From NCBI RefSeq assembly GCF_000805335.1, contig NZ_KN708638.1:7906000-7969999 (forward strand): a stretch of 64,000 nt of DNA, in the 5' to 3' direction. The notes under the pieces were generated by a model. The model was not told the DNA's origin and did not search any database. It saw nothing but the letters and a program-made list of their open reading frames with translations. The stretch is from Streptomyces sp. CT34 (GTDB taxonomy: Bacteria > Actinomycetota > Actinomycetes > Streptomycetales > Streptomycetaceae). Positions 51,155-59,918 of the stretch are shown here, one piece after another. Numbering within the stretch: the stretch's first letter is position 1; each line of letters starts with the position of its first letter. The position numbers were made by a program, and so were the translations under genes.

Positions 51155-53866
51155 ATGGCCGGACGCTACGGCCGCCCGCGTTCGGTTCTGCGGATGCGAA
51201 CTGTCGCAGGTCAGGTCTTTCTCCTGCAAGTGGCGATCGTGCTCCTGCTCGTCGCCGCCGCCATTGCGGCCCTCGTGCTGCAGTCCGGGAACGATTCGGA
51301 ACGCGAGGCCCGCAACAGATCGCTCGCCGTCGCCCAGACCTTCGCCAGTTCCCCCGGCCTCGAAGCCGCCCTCAAGAGCCCGCATCCGACCGCCGTCCTC
51401 CAGCCCCGGGCGGAAGCCGCCCGCCGCGGCTCCGGGGTCGACTTCGTCGTCGTCATGAACACCGACGGCATCCGCTACACCCACCCCATCCCCAACCGCA
51501 TCGGCAAGAAGTTCGTCGGCACCATCCAGCCGGCGGTGCACGGCGGCATCGTCACCGAGAAGACCACCGGCACCATCGGCCCGCTCGTCCAGGCCGTGGT
51601 GCCGGTCTTCGGACACCGCGGCACCATCGTCGGACTGGTCTCCGCGGGCATCACGATCAGCAAGGTGAGCGGGGTCGTCAACGCCCAGTTCCCGCTGATC
51701 TTCGGCTCCGCGGCCGGCGTCCTGCTGCTCACCACCGGCGGCACGGCCCTGGTCACCCGGCGGCTGCGCCGGCAGACCCACGGCCTGGGCCCGGCCGAGA
51801 TGACCCGCATGTACGAGCACCATGACGCGGTGCTGCACGCGGTCCGCGAAGGGGTCATCATCGTCCGCGGCGACGGCCGGCTGGTGCTCGCCAACGACGA
51901 GGCGCGCCGGCTGCTCGACCTCCCGCCGGACGTCGAAGGACGCCGGGTCGCCGACCTGGGACTGGACCCGGCCACCGCCGCCCTGCTGGAGTCCGGACGG
52001 ATCGTCACCGACGAGGTCCACCCCGTCGGGGAGCGGCTGCTCGCCGTCAACCAGCGGTCGACCGACCGGGACGGCGGCCCGCCCGGCAGCGTCACCACCC
52101 TGCGCGACACCACCGAGCTCCAGGCCGTCACCGGCCGTGCCGACGTGGCCCGCGGACGGCTGAAGCTGCTCTACGACGCCGGCGCCGAGATCGGCACCAC
52201 CCTCGACGTGGTCCGCACCTGCGAGGAGCTCGCCGGGTTCGCGGCCGCCCGCTTCAGCGACCTGGTGACCGTCGACGTGGCGGTGTCCGTCCTCAGCGGT
52301 GAGGAACCGACGGCCACCGGCGCCGGTATCGAGATGCGCCGGACGGCGGTCGGCGGCGGGCCGCCGGACGGCTCGCTCTACCCGGTCGGTGAACTGATCC
52401 GCTTCGCGCCGCACACCACGCTCGGCGCCCGCCTGCCCGCCGGTGAACCGTTCCTGGACCGCGATCTGGCGGCGTTCGCCGGCTGGCAGCACCACGACCC
52501 CGAACGGGCCCGGCAGATCGTCGCCCACGGCATCCACTCGCTGATCGCCGTTCCGCTGCGCGCCCGCGGCGTCATCCTCGGCGTCGTCCTCTTCTGGCGC
52601 TCACGCAGCCCCGAACCGTTCGAGGAGGAGGACCTCTCGCTCGCCGAGGAGCTGGTCGCCCGCGCCGCGGTGAGCATCGACAACGCCCGCCGCTACACCC
52701 GCGAGCACGCCATGGCGGTGACCCTGCAACGCAGCCTGCTGCCGCGTGCCCTGCCGGACCAGAACGCCGTGCTGGCCGCCTTCCGCTACCGGCCCGCCCA
52801 TGCCGGGCTCGGCGGGCCGGGCGGCGTCGGCGGCGACTGGTTCGACATCATCCCGCTGCCCGGGGCCCGGGTGGCGCTGGTGGTCGGCGATGTCGTCGGA
52901 CACGGGCTGCACGCCGCGGCCACCATGGGCCGGCTGCGGACCGCCGTCCACAACTTCGCGAACCTGGACGTACCGCCCGACGAACTCCTGTGGCATCTCG
53001 ACGAACTCGTCACCCGCATCGACCAGGACGAGGGCGCCGAGAGCACCGGCGACGGCCCCAAGGCATCGGTCACCGGCGCCACTTGCCTCTACGCCATCTA
53101 CGACCCGGCCTCCGGCGTCTGCACCATGGCCCGCGCCGGCCATGTCCAGCCGCTGCTGCTGCGGCCGGACGGCAGCGCCGCGTTCGTCGACGTGCCCGGC
53201 GGCCCGCCCCTGGGGCTCGGCGGGCTGCCCTTCGACACCTGCCGGCTGGAACTGCCCGAGGGCAGCAGCCTGGTGCTCTACACCGACGGGCTGGTCGAGG
53301 ACCGCCACCGGGACATCGACGAGGGCATGGCGCTGCTGCGCCGTACACTCGCCGGCCGACCCGACCGCACACCGGAGGAGACCTGCGAGGCGGCGCTCGG
53401 CGCGCTGCTGCCGGACCGCCCGGCCGATGACATCGCGCTGCTCGTCGCCCGCACCCGGGTGCTGGGCGCCGCGCACATCGCCGACTGGGACGTCCCCGCC
53501 GACCCCTCCGCGGTCGCCCAGGTACGCGCCGCCGCCGTCCGCAAGCTGGCCGAATGGGGGCTGGCCGACGAGACGTTCACCAGCGAGCTGATCCTCAGCG
53601 AGCTGGTCACCAACGCCATCCGCTACGCCGTCGGACCCATCCGCGTCCGGCTGATCCGGGACCGCTCGCTGATCTGCGAGGTCGCCGACCACAGCAGCAC
53701 CTCCCCGCATCTGCGGCAGGCGGCCACCACCGACGAGGGCGGGCGCGGCCTCTTCCTGATCGCGCAGCTTGCCGAGCGGTGGGGGACCCGGTACACCAGC
53801 GACGGCAAGGTCATCTGGACCGAACAGGCGCTGCCCGACGGGGAGTCCGCCGCCGACGGCGCCTGA
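51155..53866 (+). CDS. Membrane sensor phosphatase/kinase: Cache-PAS-GAF-SpoIIE-HATPase
   Basis: A 903-residue one-protein signalling system. TM1 (FLLQVAIVLLLVAAAIAALV) and TM2 (PLIFGSAAGVLLLTTGGTA) flank a CitA/DcuS-like Cache domain (about 45-175; FVVVMNTDGIRYTHPIPNRI), followed by PAS (about 220-325), GAF (about 345-510), SpoIIE phosphatase (about 520-765; GGDWFDIIPL, VVGDVVGHGLHAAATM, LYTDGLVED, DDIALL) and an RsbW-like HATPase (about 775-895; LILSELVTNAIRYA with the N-box Asn, then GGRGLFLIAQL). The periplasmic domain suggests sensing of a dicarboxylate or other small anion, and the next gene encodes an organic-anion MFS transporter, so cognate sensing and uptake are plausible (inference). 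Confidence 0.92.
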   Translation: MAGRYGRPRSVLRMRTVAGQVFLLQVAIVLLLVAAAIAALVLQSGNDSEREARNRSLAVAQTFASSPGLEAALKSPHPTAVLQPRAEAARRGSGVDFVVVMNTDGIRYTHPIPNRIGKKFVGTIQPAVHGGIVTEKTTGTIGPLVQAVVPVFGHRGTIVGLVSAGITISKVSGVVNAQFPLIFGSAAGVLLLTTGGTALVTRRLRRQTHGLGPAEMTRMYEHHDAVLHAVREGVIIVRGDGRLVLANDEARRLLDLPPDVEGRRVADLGLDPATAALLESGRIVTDEVHPVGERLLAVNQRSTDRDGGPPGSVTTLRDTTELQAVTGRADVARGRLKLLYDAGAEIGTTLDVVRTCEELAGFAAARFSDLVTVDVAVSVLSGEEPTATGAGIEMRRTAVGGGPPDGSLYPVGELIRFAPHTTLGARLPAGEPFLDRDLAAFAGWQHHDPERARQIVAHGIHSLIAVPLRARGVILGVVLFWRSRSPEPFEEEDLSLAEELVARAAVSIDNARRYTREHAMAVTLQRSLLPRALPDQNAVLAAFRYRPAHAGLGGPGGVGGDWFDIIPLPGARVALVVGDVVGHGLHAAATMGRLRTAVHNFANLDVPPDELLWHLDELVTRIDQDEGAESTGDGPKASVTGATCLYAIYDPASGVCTMARAGHVQPLLLRPDGSAAFVDVPGGPPLGLGGLPFDTCRLELPEGSSLVLYTDGLVEDRHRDIDEGMALLRRTLAGRPDRTPEETCEAALGALLPDRPADDIALLVARTRVLGAAHIADWDVPADPSAVAQVRAAAVRKLAEWGLADETFTSELILSELVTNAIRYAVGPIRVRLIRDRSLICEVADHSSTSPHLRQAATTDEGGRGLFLIAQLAERWGTRYTSDGKVIWTEQALPDGESAADGA

Positions 53867-53932
53867 TCCGCGAAGGTATCGGCTGCTAATCTCCCGTCGC
53901 GTGAAGCGCACCTATGGGACGGCGGCCGGCCG

Positions 53933-55276
53933 ATGACCGGCGCACCGCACGCGGACGGCGCTCCCGGGCCCGTGATTCCGGCCCGGCGCTGGGCCTACGT
54001 CATCCCGGTCGCCGCGATCATGTACATGCTGGCGTACCTGGACCGGAACAACATCTCCGTCATCCTCCCCTACATGCACGGCGATCTGGCCCTCTCCCAC
54101 GCGGACCAGGGGCTCGCCGGCGGCATCTTCTTCGTCGGCTATGTCTTCCTCCAGATCCCGGCCGCGGTCCTCGCCCAGCGCTGGAGCGCCCGGAAGACCG
54201 TGCTGATCCTCATGGTCGCCTGGGGACTGTCCGCGGTGCTCTGCGGTCTCGTCCGGACCCGCGGCCAGTTCTACGTCGCCCGCTTCGTCCTCGGCTTCTT
54301 CGAGGGCGGCGTCTGGCCGGCGGTGCTGATCCTGCTCGCCTCGTGGTTCCCCCTGCGCGAACGGGCCCGCGCCAACGCGCTCTGGATGGCCTGCCTGCCG
54401 CTGTCCTCGGTCCTGATGGCGCCGCTGTCCGGCTGGATGCTCGACCATGCGGGTTGGCGCTGGGTGCTGGTGCTCCAGGGGCTGCCGCCGCTGCTGTGGG
54501 CGGTGGTCTGGTGGTCCACGGTCGCCGACCGGCCGGCGCAGGCGCGCTGGATCTCCCGGGCCGAGGCCGGCTATCTGGAGCGGGTGCTCGCCGCCGACGA
54601 GGCCGCCAAGTCCCCGGCGGGCAGCGGCTCGTACCGGGACGCGGTCCGGCAGCGGCCGGTCCTCGTCCTCATCGGCGTCTACTTCTTCTGGATCACCGGT
54701 TTCTACGGCTTCAGCCTGTGGCTGCCCTCCGCCATCAAGGAGCTGACCCACAACGGCTCCCCGACGGAAGTCGGGCTGCTCACCGCCCTCCCGTTCACCG
54801 CCGCGCTCGCCGCGATGATCGGCAACGCCGCCTGGTCCGACCGCACCGGCCGGCGGCGGCAGGCGGTGGCCGTCCCCCTGGGGGTCGGGATCGCCGCGCT
54901 GCTCCTCGGGCAGACCGTGCACGGCGCGCTGCCCCGGATGCTGCTGCTGTGCCTCACCGCCGCCGCGGTGTACGCGCCCTACGGCCCCTTCTGGGCGATC
55001 CCGGGGCAGCTGCTGCGGTTCGAGGCGGTGGCGGTCGCGATGGGCCTGATCAACGCCCTGGGCAATCTCGGCGGGTTCGCCGGACCGTATCTGGTGGGGT
55101 GGCTGACCGATGCCACGGGGTCGAGCCTGACCGGCTTCGCGGTGCTGGCCGGATTCCTCGCGGTGGCCGTCGTCCTGGTGACGCTCGGGTTGCGCCCCGG
55201 CTCCCGGCTGCCGTACCGGCCCTCCGGCTGCAGGCCCGCCTCGACGGCCAACATACCGCTGGATGCGGCGAGTTGA
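53933..55276 (+). CDS. MFS transporter, anion:cation symporter (ACS) type
   Basis: A 447-residue, 12-helix transporter. MYMLAYLDRNNISVILPYM in helix 1 is the ACS-family signature found in tartrate, glucarate, phthalate and 4-hydroxyphenylacetate carriers; QRWSARKTVLILMVAWG lies at the loop 2-3 and FFEGGVWPAVLILLASWF in helices 4-5. Probably imports an organic anion with H+. It follows the Cache-domain sensor by 66 bp, in the same direction, perhaps part of the same response. No catabolic enzymes for such substrates adjoin. Confidence 0.9.
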   Translation: MTGAPHADGAPGPVIPARRWAYVIPVAAIMYMLAYLDRNNISVILPYMHGDLALSHADQGLAGGIFFVGYVFLQIPAAVLAQRWSARKTVLILMVAWGLSAVLCGLVRTRGQFYVARFVLGFFEGGVWPAVLILLASWFPLRERARANALWMACLPLSSVLMAPLSGWMLDHAGWRWVLVLQGLPPLLWAVVWWSTVADRPAQARWISRAEAGYLERVLAADEAAKSPAGSGSYRDAVRQRPVLVLIGVYFFWITGFYGFSLWLPSAIKELTHNGSPTEVGLLTALPFTAALAAMIGNAAWSDRTGRRRQAVAVPLGVGIAALLLGQTVHGALPRMLLLCLTAAAVYAPYGPFWAIPGQLLRFEAVAVAMGLINALGNLGGFAGPYLVGWLTDATGSSLTGFAVLAGFLAVAVVLVTLGLRPGSRLPYRPSGCRPASTANIPLDAAS

Positions 55277-55761
55277 CGTAGTCATCCCGGATCCGTGGTG
55301 GCCGGGACGCCACCGGCCTGCCACCGCCGCACGCGATCGGCGGCAGGGAGGGTCTTGTTTGCTTTCGTGGGGGTGATTCCCGACTTGCTCGATATCCCCC
55401 CTCATTCCCCCTCATCCCCCCTCGCTGTTCCTGCCGAGCGAACCGTGCGCATCCGCGCCGCGATCGCCGCCAGTGCCCTTGCCGCCACCGTCGTCCTCGG
55501 CGGCGCGAGTGCCGCACTCGCCGGCGGCACGGACCACCAGAGCCGGAGCCACTTCGGTGGCTGCTCCCTCTCCGCGGCCGTCGTCGAGGACCTCGGCCCG
55601 GTCCACGACGAGGGTTGCGGCGGCGGCAGCCGGGCGCACGGCAAGGGGTGGCGACCAGGGGTAACGGGCGTGCCCTGTCGCGTGGTTCGAGGTCATGGGA
55701 CGCGGTGTCGGAAGGTGCCGGCCGGGCCGCCTGAGGGTGCCCGGCCGGCACCGTCGGTGCG
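55277..55761 (+). pseudogene. Intergenic region with a truncated secreted-protein start
   Basis: 485 bp. From a GTG at 55445 the frame RIRAAIAASALAATVVLGG, then ASAALAGG is a perfect Sec signal peptide of the small-secreted-protein type common in Streptomyces. After about 20 further residues (DHQSRSHFGGCSL) the frame loses plausible character and runs into the antisense of the MarR gene without a credible end. I read it as a small secreted protein truncated or frameshifted after about residue 60; a functional short form cannot be excluded. Confidence 0.35.
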
Positions 55762-56184
55762 TCAACGGCCGTCCGTGGCCTTGCGCGGCGACAGTTCGGC
55801 CAGGGCGTGCAGCGCCTGGAGGCCGCGCAGGAACCCGTCCCGGTCGGCGGCCGGCAGCCGGGCCGGCAATCGCTCCTCGCCGCGCTGGATGTCCGACTGG
55901 ACGGCGTCGCGCAGCCGCCGGCCCTCGGGGGGCAGGGACAGCAGCCGGACCCGCCGGTCCTCCGGGTCGGGCTGACGGCGGATCAGCCCGCGGGCCGCCA
56001 GATCGTCGAGGACCGGGATGATCCGGGTCTTGTCCGCCCGAATGATCTCGGCCAGCGGGGCCTGGGTGCGGATCCGGGTCTCGTCGAGGTGCAGCAGTAC
56101 CGAATACGCCCACATCGCCAGGCCGTGCGCGTCGAGTGCCGGCTGTTCCAGGGCGGTCAGCGCCCGGCCCAACGGCACCAGCAT
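55762..56184 (-). CDS. MarR-family regulator, N-terminally shortened
   Basis: 140 residues. The winged helix is present: MWAYSVLLHL, LAEIIRADKTRIIPVLDDL (recognition helix region) and GLIRRQPDPEDRRVRLLSL (wing), with a dimerisation tail. The protein starts at MLVPLGRALTALEQPALDAH, which in relatives is about 20 residues into the protein. Upstream of the Met codon the sequence immediately becomes the antisense of an unrelated plus-strand gene tail, so the N-terminus and promoter appear lost by deletion. May still be translated from the internal ATG but would lack part of the dimer interface. Confidence 0.65.
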   Translation of the reverse strand: MLVPLGRALTALEQPALDAHGLAMWAYSVLLHLDETRIRTQAPLAEIIRADKTRIIPVLDDLAARGLIRRQPDPEDRRVRLLSLPPEGRRLRDAVQSDIQRGEERLPARLPAADRDGFLRGLQALHALAELSPRKATDGR

Positions 56185-56186
56185 CG

Positions 56187-56345
56187 CCGATCGCCCGCGC
56201 GGTCCCGGACGGCGGGGCCCGGCTCACCGCCGGCAGCTCCTTCAAGCCGGGGCTGCCGGGCACCGAGGGCGCGGGGGTGCTGGAGCAGATCCTCACGGCG
56301 CTGGGGCGCGCGCCCGAGTGGCGGGCGGGGGAAGCGGTGCGGTGA
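56187..56345 (+). pseudogene. 3' fragment of an unidentified plus-strand gene
   Basis: IARAVPDGGARLTAGSSFK followed by PGLPGTEGAGVLEQILTALG and a normal stop reads like the C-terminal ~50 residues of a small enzyme, possibly a flavin/NADPH oxidoreductase often paired with MarR genes. No start or N-terminal domain precedes it: the coding similarity ends exactly where the MarR gene begins on the other strand. The 188 bp after it (to 56533) contain only a minus-strand stretch ELAEKSREQARMARRMRQTE, perhaps another gene tail. Confidence 0.45.
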
Positions 56346-56533
56346 GGGGCGGGTGGAGACGGTGCGTCGGCCGACGCGTCGCCCACCACCGTTTGCCGGC
56401 CCGCTACCGTTCCGTCTGCCGCATGCGCCGCGCCATCCGCGCCTGCTCCCGCGATTTCTCCGCCAACTCCGGTAGAGGGGTGCCGAAGTGGCCGGTGTGT
56501 GCACCCCGGGGTCGCGGGCGGTACGGGTGCGGC

Positions 56534-57736
56534 TCAGGTGGCGGGGGTCGTCGTCGGCGGGTGGCGCAGTACGTAGCCGGCGACCGCCAGGGCGAGGACG
56601 ATGGCACAGGCCGCGAAGGCCAGGCCGGCCGGCCGCAGGCCCCACGCCTCGGTGAGCGCGCCGACGCCCACGACCGGTAGCGAGAGCCCGAGGTAGGCGA
56701 CGAGGAAGAACGCGGAGATGGTGCCGCCGCGGTGTTCGGGCGGGGCCGCGGTGCCGACGGCGGTCAGCCCGGCGCGGAAGGCCATTCCCTGGCCGGTGCC
56801 GCCGCAGACCGCGCCGGCGACCAGGACCGGCAGGGACGCGGTGGCGAGCGAGGCGGCGACCAGGAAGAGGCCGAGTACCAGGACCAGGCAGCCGCCGGGC
56901 AGCGCGGCGCGGACGCCGAGCCGGCCGGTCAGCGACTGGCCGAGGGTCGAGCCCAGGAAGACGGTGCAGACGACCGCGCCGGAGACCGCCAGGTTGTGCA
57001 CGTCCAGGGTCTGGGCGACGAAGCTCGGGGCGACCGCGGTGAACAGGCCCAGCAGCGCGAATCCGGCGAACGCGGCGACGGCGCAGGGCGCGAACAGCCC
57101 GCGGACCGGGGGCGGTGGGCGGAGTCCCCGGGGCCGCAGGATGCGGGGGAGGTGCGGGTCGGCGACGGTCTCCGGCAGCACCCCGGTCGCCGTCGCTGCC
57201 AGGGCCAGCAGGCACAGGTGCAGCAGGAAGGGGAGGGCCAGCGGCCAGGGGGTGTACTGGGCGAGCAGACCGGCCAGGAGCGGGCCGCAGCCGAGGCCGC
57301 CCATGTTGGCGGCGGTCGCGGCGAAGCCGGCGCGGGCTTGCCGGCCGGGGCGGGCCAGTTCCAGTACGGCGGCGGTGGCGGTACCGCTGAACAGCCCGGC
57401 CGTGAAGCCGGACAGCACCCGCCCGAGCAGCAGCATCGGAAGCCCGCCCTCGAAGAGGAAGCACAGCGCGCTGGCCGCGGACACGCCCAGCGCGCCGAAC
57501 AGCACCGGGCGCCGGCCCACCTCGTCGGAGACGTCGCCGGCGAGGAGAAGCACAGCGATGACCCCGAGGGCGTAGACCGCGAAGACCACCGTCACCATCA
57601 GCTCGGAGAAGCCGAGTTGCCGGCGGTAGAGCCCGTACAGCGGGGTGGGCAGGGTGGTGCCGGCCATCCCGATCGCGAAGACGCCCGCCGCGACCGCGGA
57701 GCCGGGCCGTCGCATTCCGCCGGTGCGCACGCTCAT
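56534..57736 (-). CDS. MFS efflux transporter
   Basis: A 400-residue, 12-helix MFS protein of the DHA1 drug-exporter type. FAIGMAGTTLPTPLYGLYRR in helix 1, LAGDVSDEVGRRPVLFGALG as loop 2-3 motif A, and GLFSGTATAAVLELA in helix 4 (motif B/C region). The start at 57736 (MSVRTGGMRRPG) has no strong ribosome-binding site. It is the next gene downstream-facing the MarR remnant region; the MarR protein could once have controlled it. Substrate unknown. Confidence 0.87.
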   Translation of the reverse strand: MSVRTGGMRRPGSAVAAGVFAIGMAGTTLPTPLYGLYRRQLGFSELMVTVVFAVYALGVIAVLLLAGDVSDEVGRRPVLFGALGVSAASALCFLFEGGLPMLLLGRVLSGFTAGLFSGTATAAVLELARPGRQARAGFAATAANMGGLGCGPLLAGLLAQYTPWPLALPFLLHLCLLALAATATGVLPETVADPHLPRILRPRGLRPPPPVRGLFAPCAVAAFAGFALLGLFTAVAPSFVAQTLDVHNLAVSGAVVCTVFLGSTLGQSLTGRLGVRAALPGGCLVLVLGLFLVAASLATASLPVLVAGAVCGGTGQGMAFRAGLTAVGTAAPPEHRGGTISAFFLVAYLGLSLPVVGVGALTEAWGLRPAGLAFAACAIVLALAVAGYVLRHPPTTTPAT

Positions 57737-57776
57737 GCCGGTCAACGTAGAGGGTCGGCCCGCAACGATGCGCGAC

Positions 57777-57803
57777 GGTGCCCCCGCGCGTGGCGGGGGC
57801 ACC
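57777..57803. terminator. Hairpin between MFS start and M4 protease end
   Basis: Perfect 11-bp stem GGTGCCCCCGC / GCGGGGGCACC with a 5-nt loop, 21 bp after the protease stop on the minus strand. It ends the protease transcript before the next minus-strand gene. Confidence 0.7.
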
Positions 57804-57824
57804 TGCCGGACGGGGCGGGTCGGC

Positions 57825-59603
57825 TCACCCCTTGCCGGGGGTGTCGGCGGCGGTGACGTTGACGGCGGCCCAGGCGCGGTCGACCGTCTTGTACGCGGTG
57901 CTGCCCGCGCCGTAGAGGTCCTTGGCGGCCTTGAGGGTGGCGATCCGGGCGTCGTGGAAGTCGGTGGTGGAGACCATGTACCGGGTGAGCGCCCGGTAGA
58001 AGATCGCCGTCGCCCTGTCCCGGCCGATACCGGTCACCTTCGCGCCGTCGTAGGTGGGGGAGTCGTAGGCGAAGCCCCCGATGGTCTTCTTCCCGCTGCC
58101 CTCGGCGAGCAGGTAGAAGGCGTGCGAGGAGACGCCGGAGCCGGCGTGCACCTCGGTGTCGTGGGTCTGCTTCGACCAGTAGTCGACGGTGCCTTCGAGC
58201 TTGTCGAGGGAGGGTTTGTCCAGCCGGCGCAGGAACGTCTGCCGGAGGCCGAGCTTTTCGCCCATGAGGTAGTTCGGCGGGTTCTTCGGGTTGTTGGTGG
58301 CGAACTCGACCGCGGTGCCGAAGATGTCCGCCAGCGACTCGTTGAGCGCGCCGGGCTCGCCGAACTGGTTGCCCTCGGCGTCGACGCGGGTGGGCTGGAG
58401 GCCCGCGGTCGCGTCGACCACACCGTGGGTGAGTTCGTGACCGGTGACGTCCAGGACGACCAGCGGCTTGGTGAAGGTCCTGCCGTCGCCGTCGCCGTAG
58501 AGCATGCAGCCGCAGTCCGAGGACCAGAAGGCGTTGCCGACGTTCTTGCCGTAGTGCACCAGGGCGTGCGCGCCGGCACCGTCGTTCTTGATGCCCTTGC
58601 GGCCGAAGGTCTTCCGGTAGAAGTCCAGGGTGCTGCTGATGCCGTACTGGGCGTCGACGGCGGCGGTGGACCGGTCGCCGGCGGTGCCGTTGCCCCAGTG
58701 GTCGGTCTTGCTGGTGAGCGCCTTGCCGTCGGCGAACTTCTCGAGTTCCCGGCCGCCGGCGTCGCGGGTCTCGGTGTTGCCGCGGGTGCTGTCCTTGAGG
58801 GTGAAGGCGGCCTTGGCGGTCCGGGTGGTGGACAGTCGCACGGTGCCGACGAAGAAGGACGAGCCGGTGCCGGTCGCCGGTGCGGGGAAGCCGCCCTTCC
58901 CGCCGGGCGTGGCCGTGGCGGACGCGGCGGCGGCCGGGCCGGTCGCGGGCGTGAGCCGCTCGCCGCGCTGCCGGAGGGTGCGCTGCACGGAGGGGGACAG
59001 GAAGGAGTCGTCGGCCGGTATGTCGCTGAGCACGCCGCCCGTGGTGGCGTCGACGACGACGGTCCGGGCGCCGCCGGCCTCGGTGGTGCGGCTGTCGTCG
59101 ACGCGCACCCGGTAGGCGAGCGTCGTACGGTCCTTGCGGGCGTCCACGACCAGTTGGGGCTCGCCGGCCCGGCCCTGGGCAACGGAGGCGGCCTTGGCCG
59201 CGGCCTGCCGGCCGGAGAGCTCCGGGGCGGTGGTGGTCACGTCGACCTGGTGGCCGGAGGCCCGGGTGACGCCCTCGTAGGCCGAGTCGGCGCCGAGGTG
59301 GACGACCAGATCACCGCCGAGCACCGGCAGACCGCGGTGGCTGCGGAGGAAGCGCACATGCTGCCGGCCGTCGGGGTCGATCAGGGTGTCGGTGGCCTGG
59401 AGCGTGTCCTGCCTGCCGACGCCGGTCGTCGCCGAGTGCGCGTACGCGGCGGCGCGGGCCGCGTCGACGACGGAGGGGGAGGCGGAGGAGGGGGTGGCGG
59501 GGGCGGCCGTGGTGGCGCCCGCGGTTCCGGAGGTGAGGGTGGCGGCCGTTGTCACGGCCACGGCTATCGCCAGGTGGTACCTGCGTATGTGGGGTCTACG
59601 CAC
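57825..59603 (-). CDS. Secreted M4 (thermolysin-family) neutral metalloprotease
   Basis: Pre-pro-enzyme of 592 residues. Signal peptide IRRYHLAIAVAVTTAATLTS; an FTP/PepSY propeptide (about 45-215; HVRFLRSHRGLPVLGGDLVV) inhibits and folds the enzyme; the mature domain has the zinc site VTGHELTHGVV (HExxH) with the third ligand Glu 20 residues on in LNESLADIFGTA, and the C-terminal catalytic His in SHAFYLLAEG. The GTG start lies about 10 bases after AAAGGACC. Extracellular protein degradation. The upstream 300 bp are AT-rich and hold palindromes suggesting regulated expression. Confidence 0.94.
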   Translation of the reverse strand: MRRPHIRRYHLAIAVAVTTAATLTSGTAGATTAAPATPSSASPSVVDAARAAAYAHSATTGVGRQDTLQATDTLIDPDGRQHVRFLRSHRGLPVLGGDLVVHLGADSAYEGVTRASGHQVDVTTTAPELSGRQAAAKAASVAQGRAGEPQLVVDARKDRTTLAYRVRVDDSRTTEAGGARTVVVDATTGGVLSDIPADDSFLSPSVQRTLRQRGERLTPATGPAAAASATATPGGKGGFPAPATGTGSSFFVGTVRLSTTRTAKAAFTLKDSTRGNTETRDAGGRELEKFADGKALTSKTDHWGNGTAGDRSTAAVDAQYGISSTLDFYRKTFGRKGIKNDGAGAHALVHYGKNVGNAFWSSDCGCMLYGDGDGRTFTKPLVVLDVTGHELTHGVVDATAGLQPTRVDAEGNQFGEPGALNESLADIFGTAVEFATNNPKNPPNYLMGEKLGLRQTFLRRLDKPSLDKLEGTVDYWSKQTHDTEVHAGSGVSSHAFYLLAEGSGKKTIGGFAYDSPTYDGAKVTGIGRDRATAIFYRALTRYMVSTTDFHDARIATLKAAKDLYGAGSTAYKTVDRAWAAVNVTAADTPGKG

Positions 59604-59918
59604 CGGTGGGTCCTTTGAGCTGCGGGGGCGGCCGGCTCACCAACCGCCCGTACGCACGGTGCCGTTGGGCACCGCGGGGGTTGTGTGGCCCCGCGCAAAC
59701 CCTGGTATGTCTGGCATGCGCATGTAAAGGAAAAGGATCGATTTGGGCGGCGAAGAATTCAAAAATTGACAATTCATCAGCTTTGGGTAGTCACAGGGTG
59801 ACCAAGTGTGTTCTGGGCGGGGAGACGCGCAGAGGGGTGCGAGGGTTGCCCGGCATGACGGAGGCCGGGACAGCGGCTGCTGTCCCGGCCCGGATCGTCC
59901 TGGGTGTCCTCGGGGGCG
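59604..59918. promoter_or_regulatory. AT-rich protease upstream region with palindromes
   Basis: A markedly AT-rich island (about 59725-59790) in otherwise GC-rich DNA contains AATTG-A-CAATT (59764-59774) and, beside it, GTCAC-AGG-GTGAC (59790-59802). On the minus strand TTGAAT and GATCCT at about 17 bp could be -35/-10 for the protease. The palindromes are candidate repressor or activator sites. Confidence 0.5.
59863..59890. terminator. Terminator after the small DUF gene
   Basis: Perfect 12-bp stem GGCCGGGACAGC / GCTGTCCCGGCC with a GGCT tetraloop, 28 bp after the stop (59919) of the minus-strand small gene. Confidence 0.75.

Noticed and set aside
55473..55664. Alternative small protein in another frame (63 codons)
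   Set aside because: Pro/Ser/Ala/Arg-rich without signal peptide or ribosome-binding site; the signal-peptide frame at 55445 is the better reading.
57645..59618. Plus-strand frame of 657 codons over the M4 protease
   Set aside because: Antisense to a gene with clear HExxH and propeptide; composition is Gly/Val-rich low complexity.
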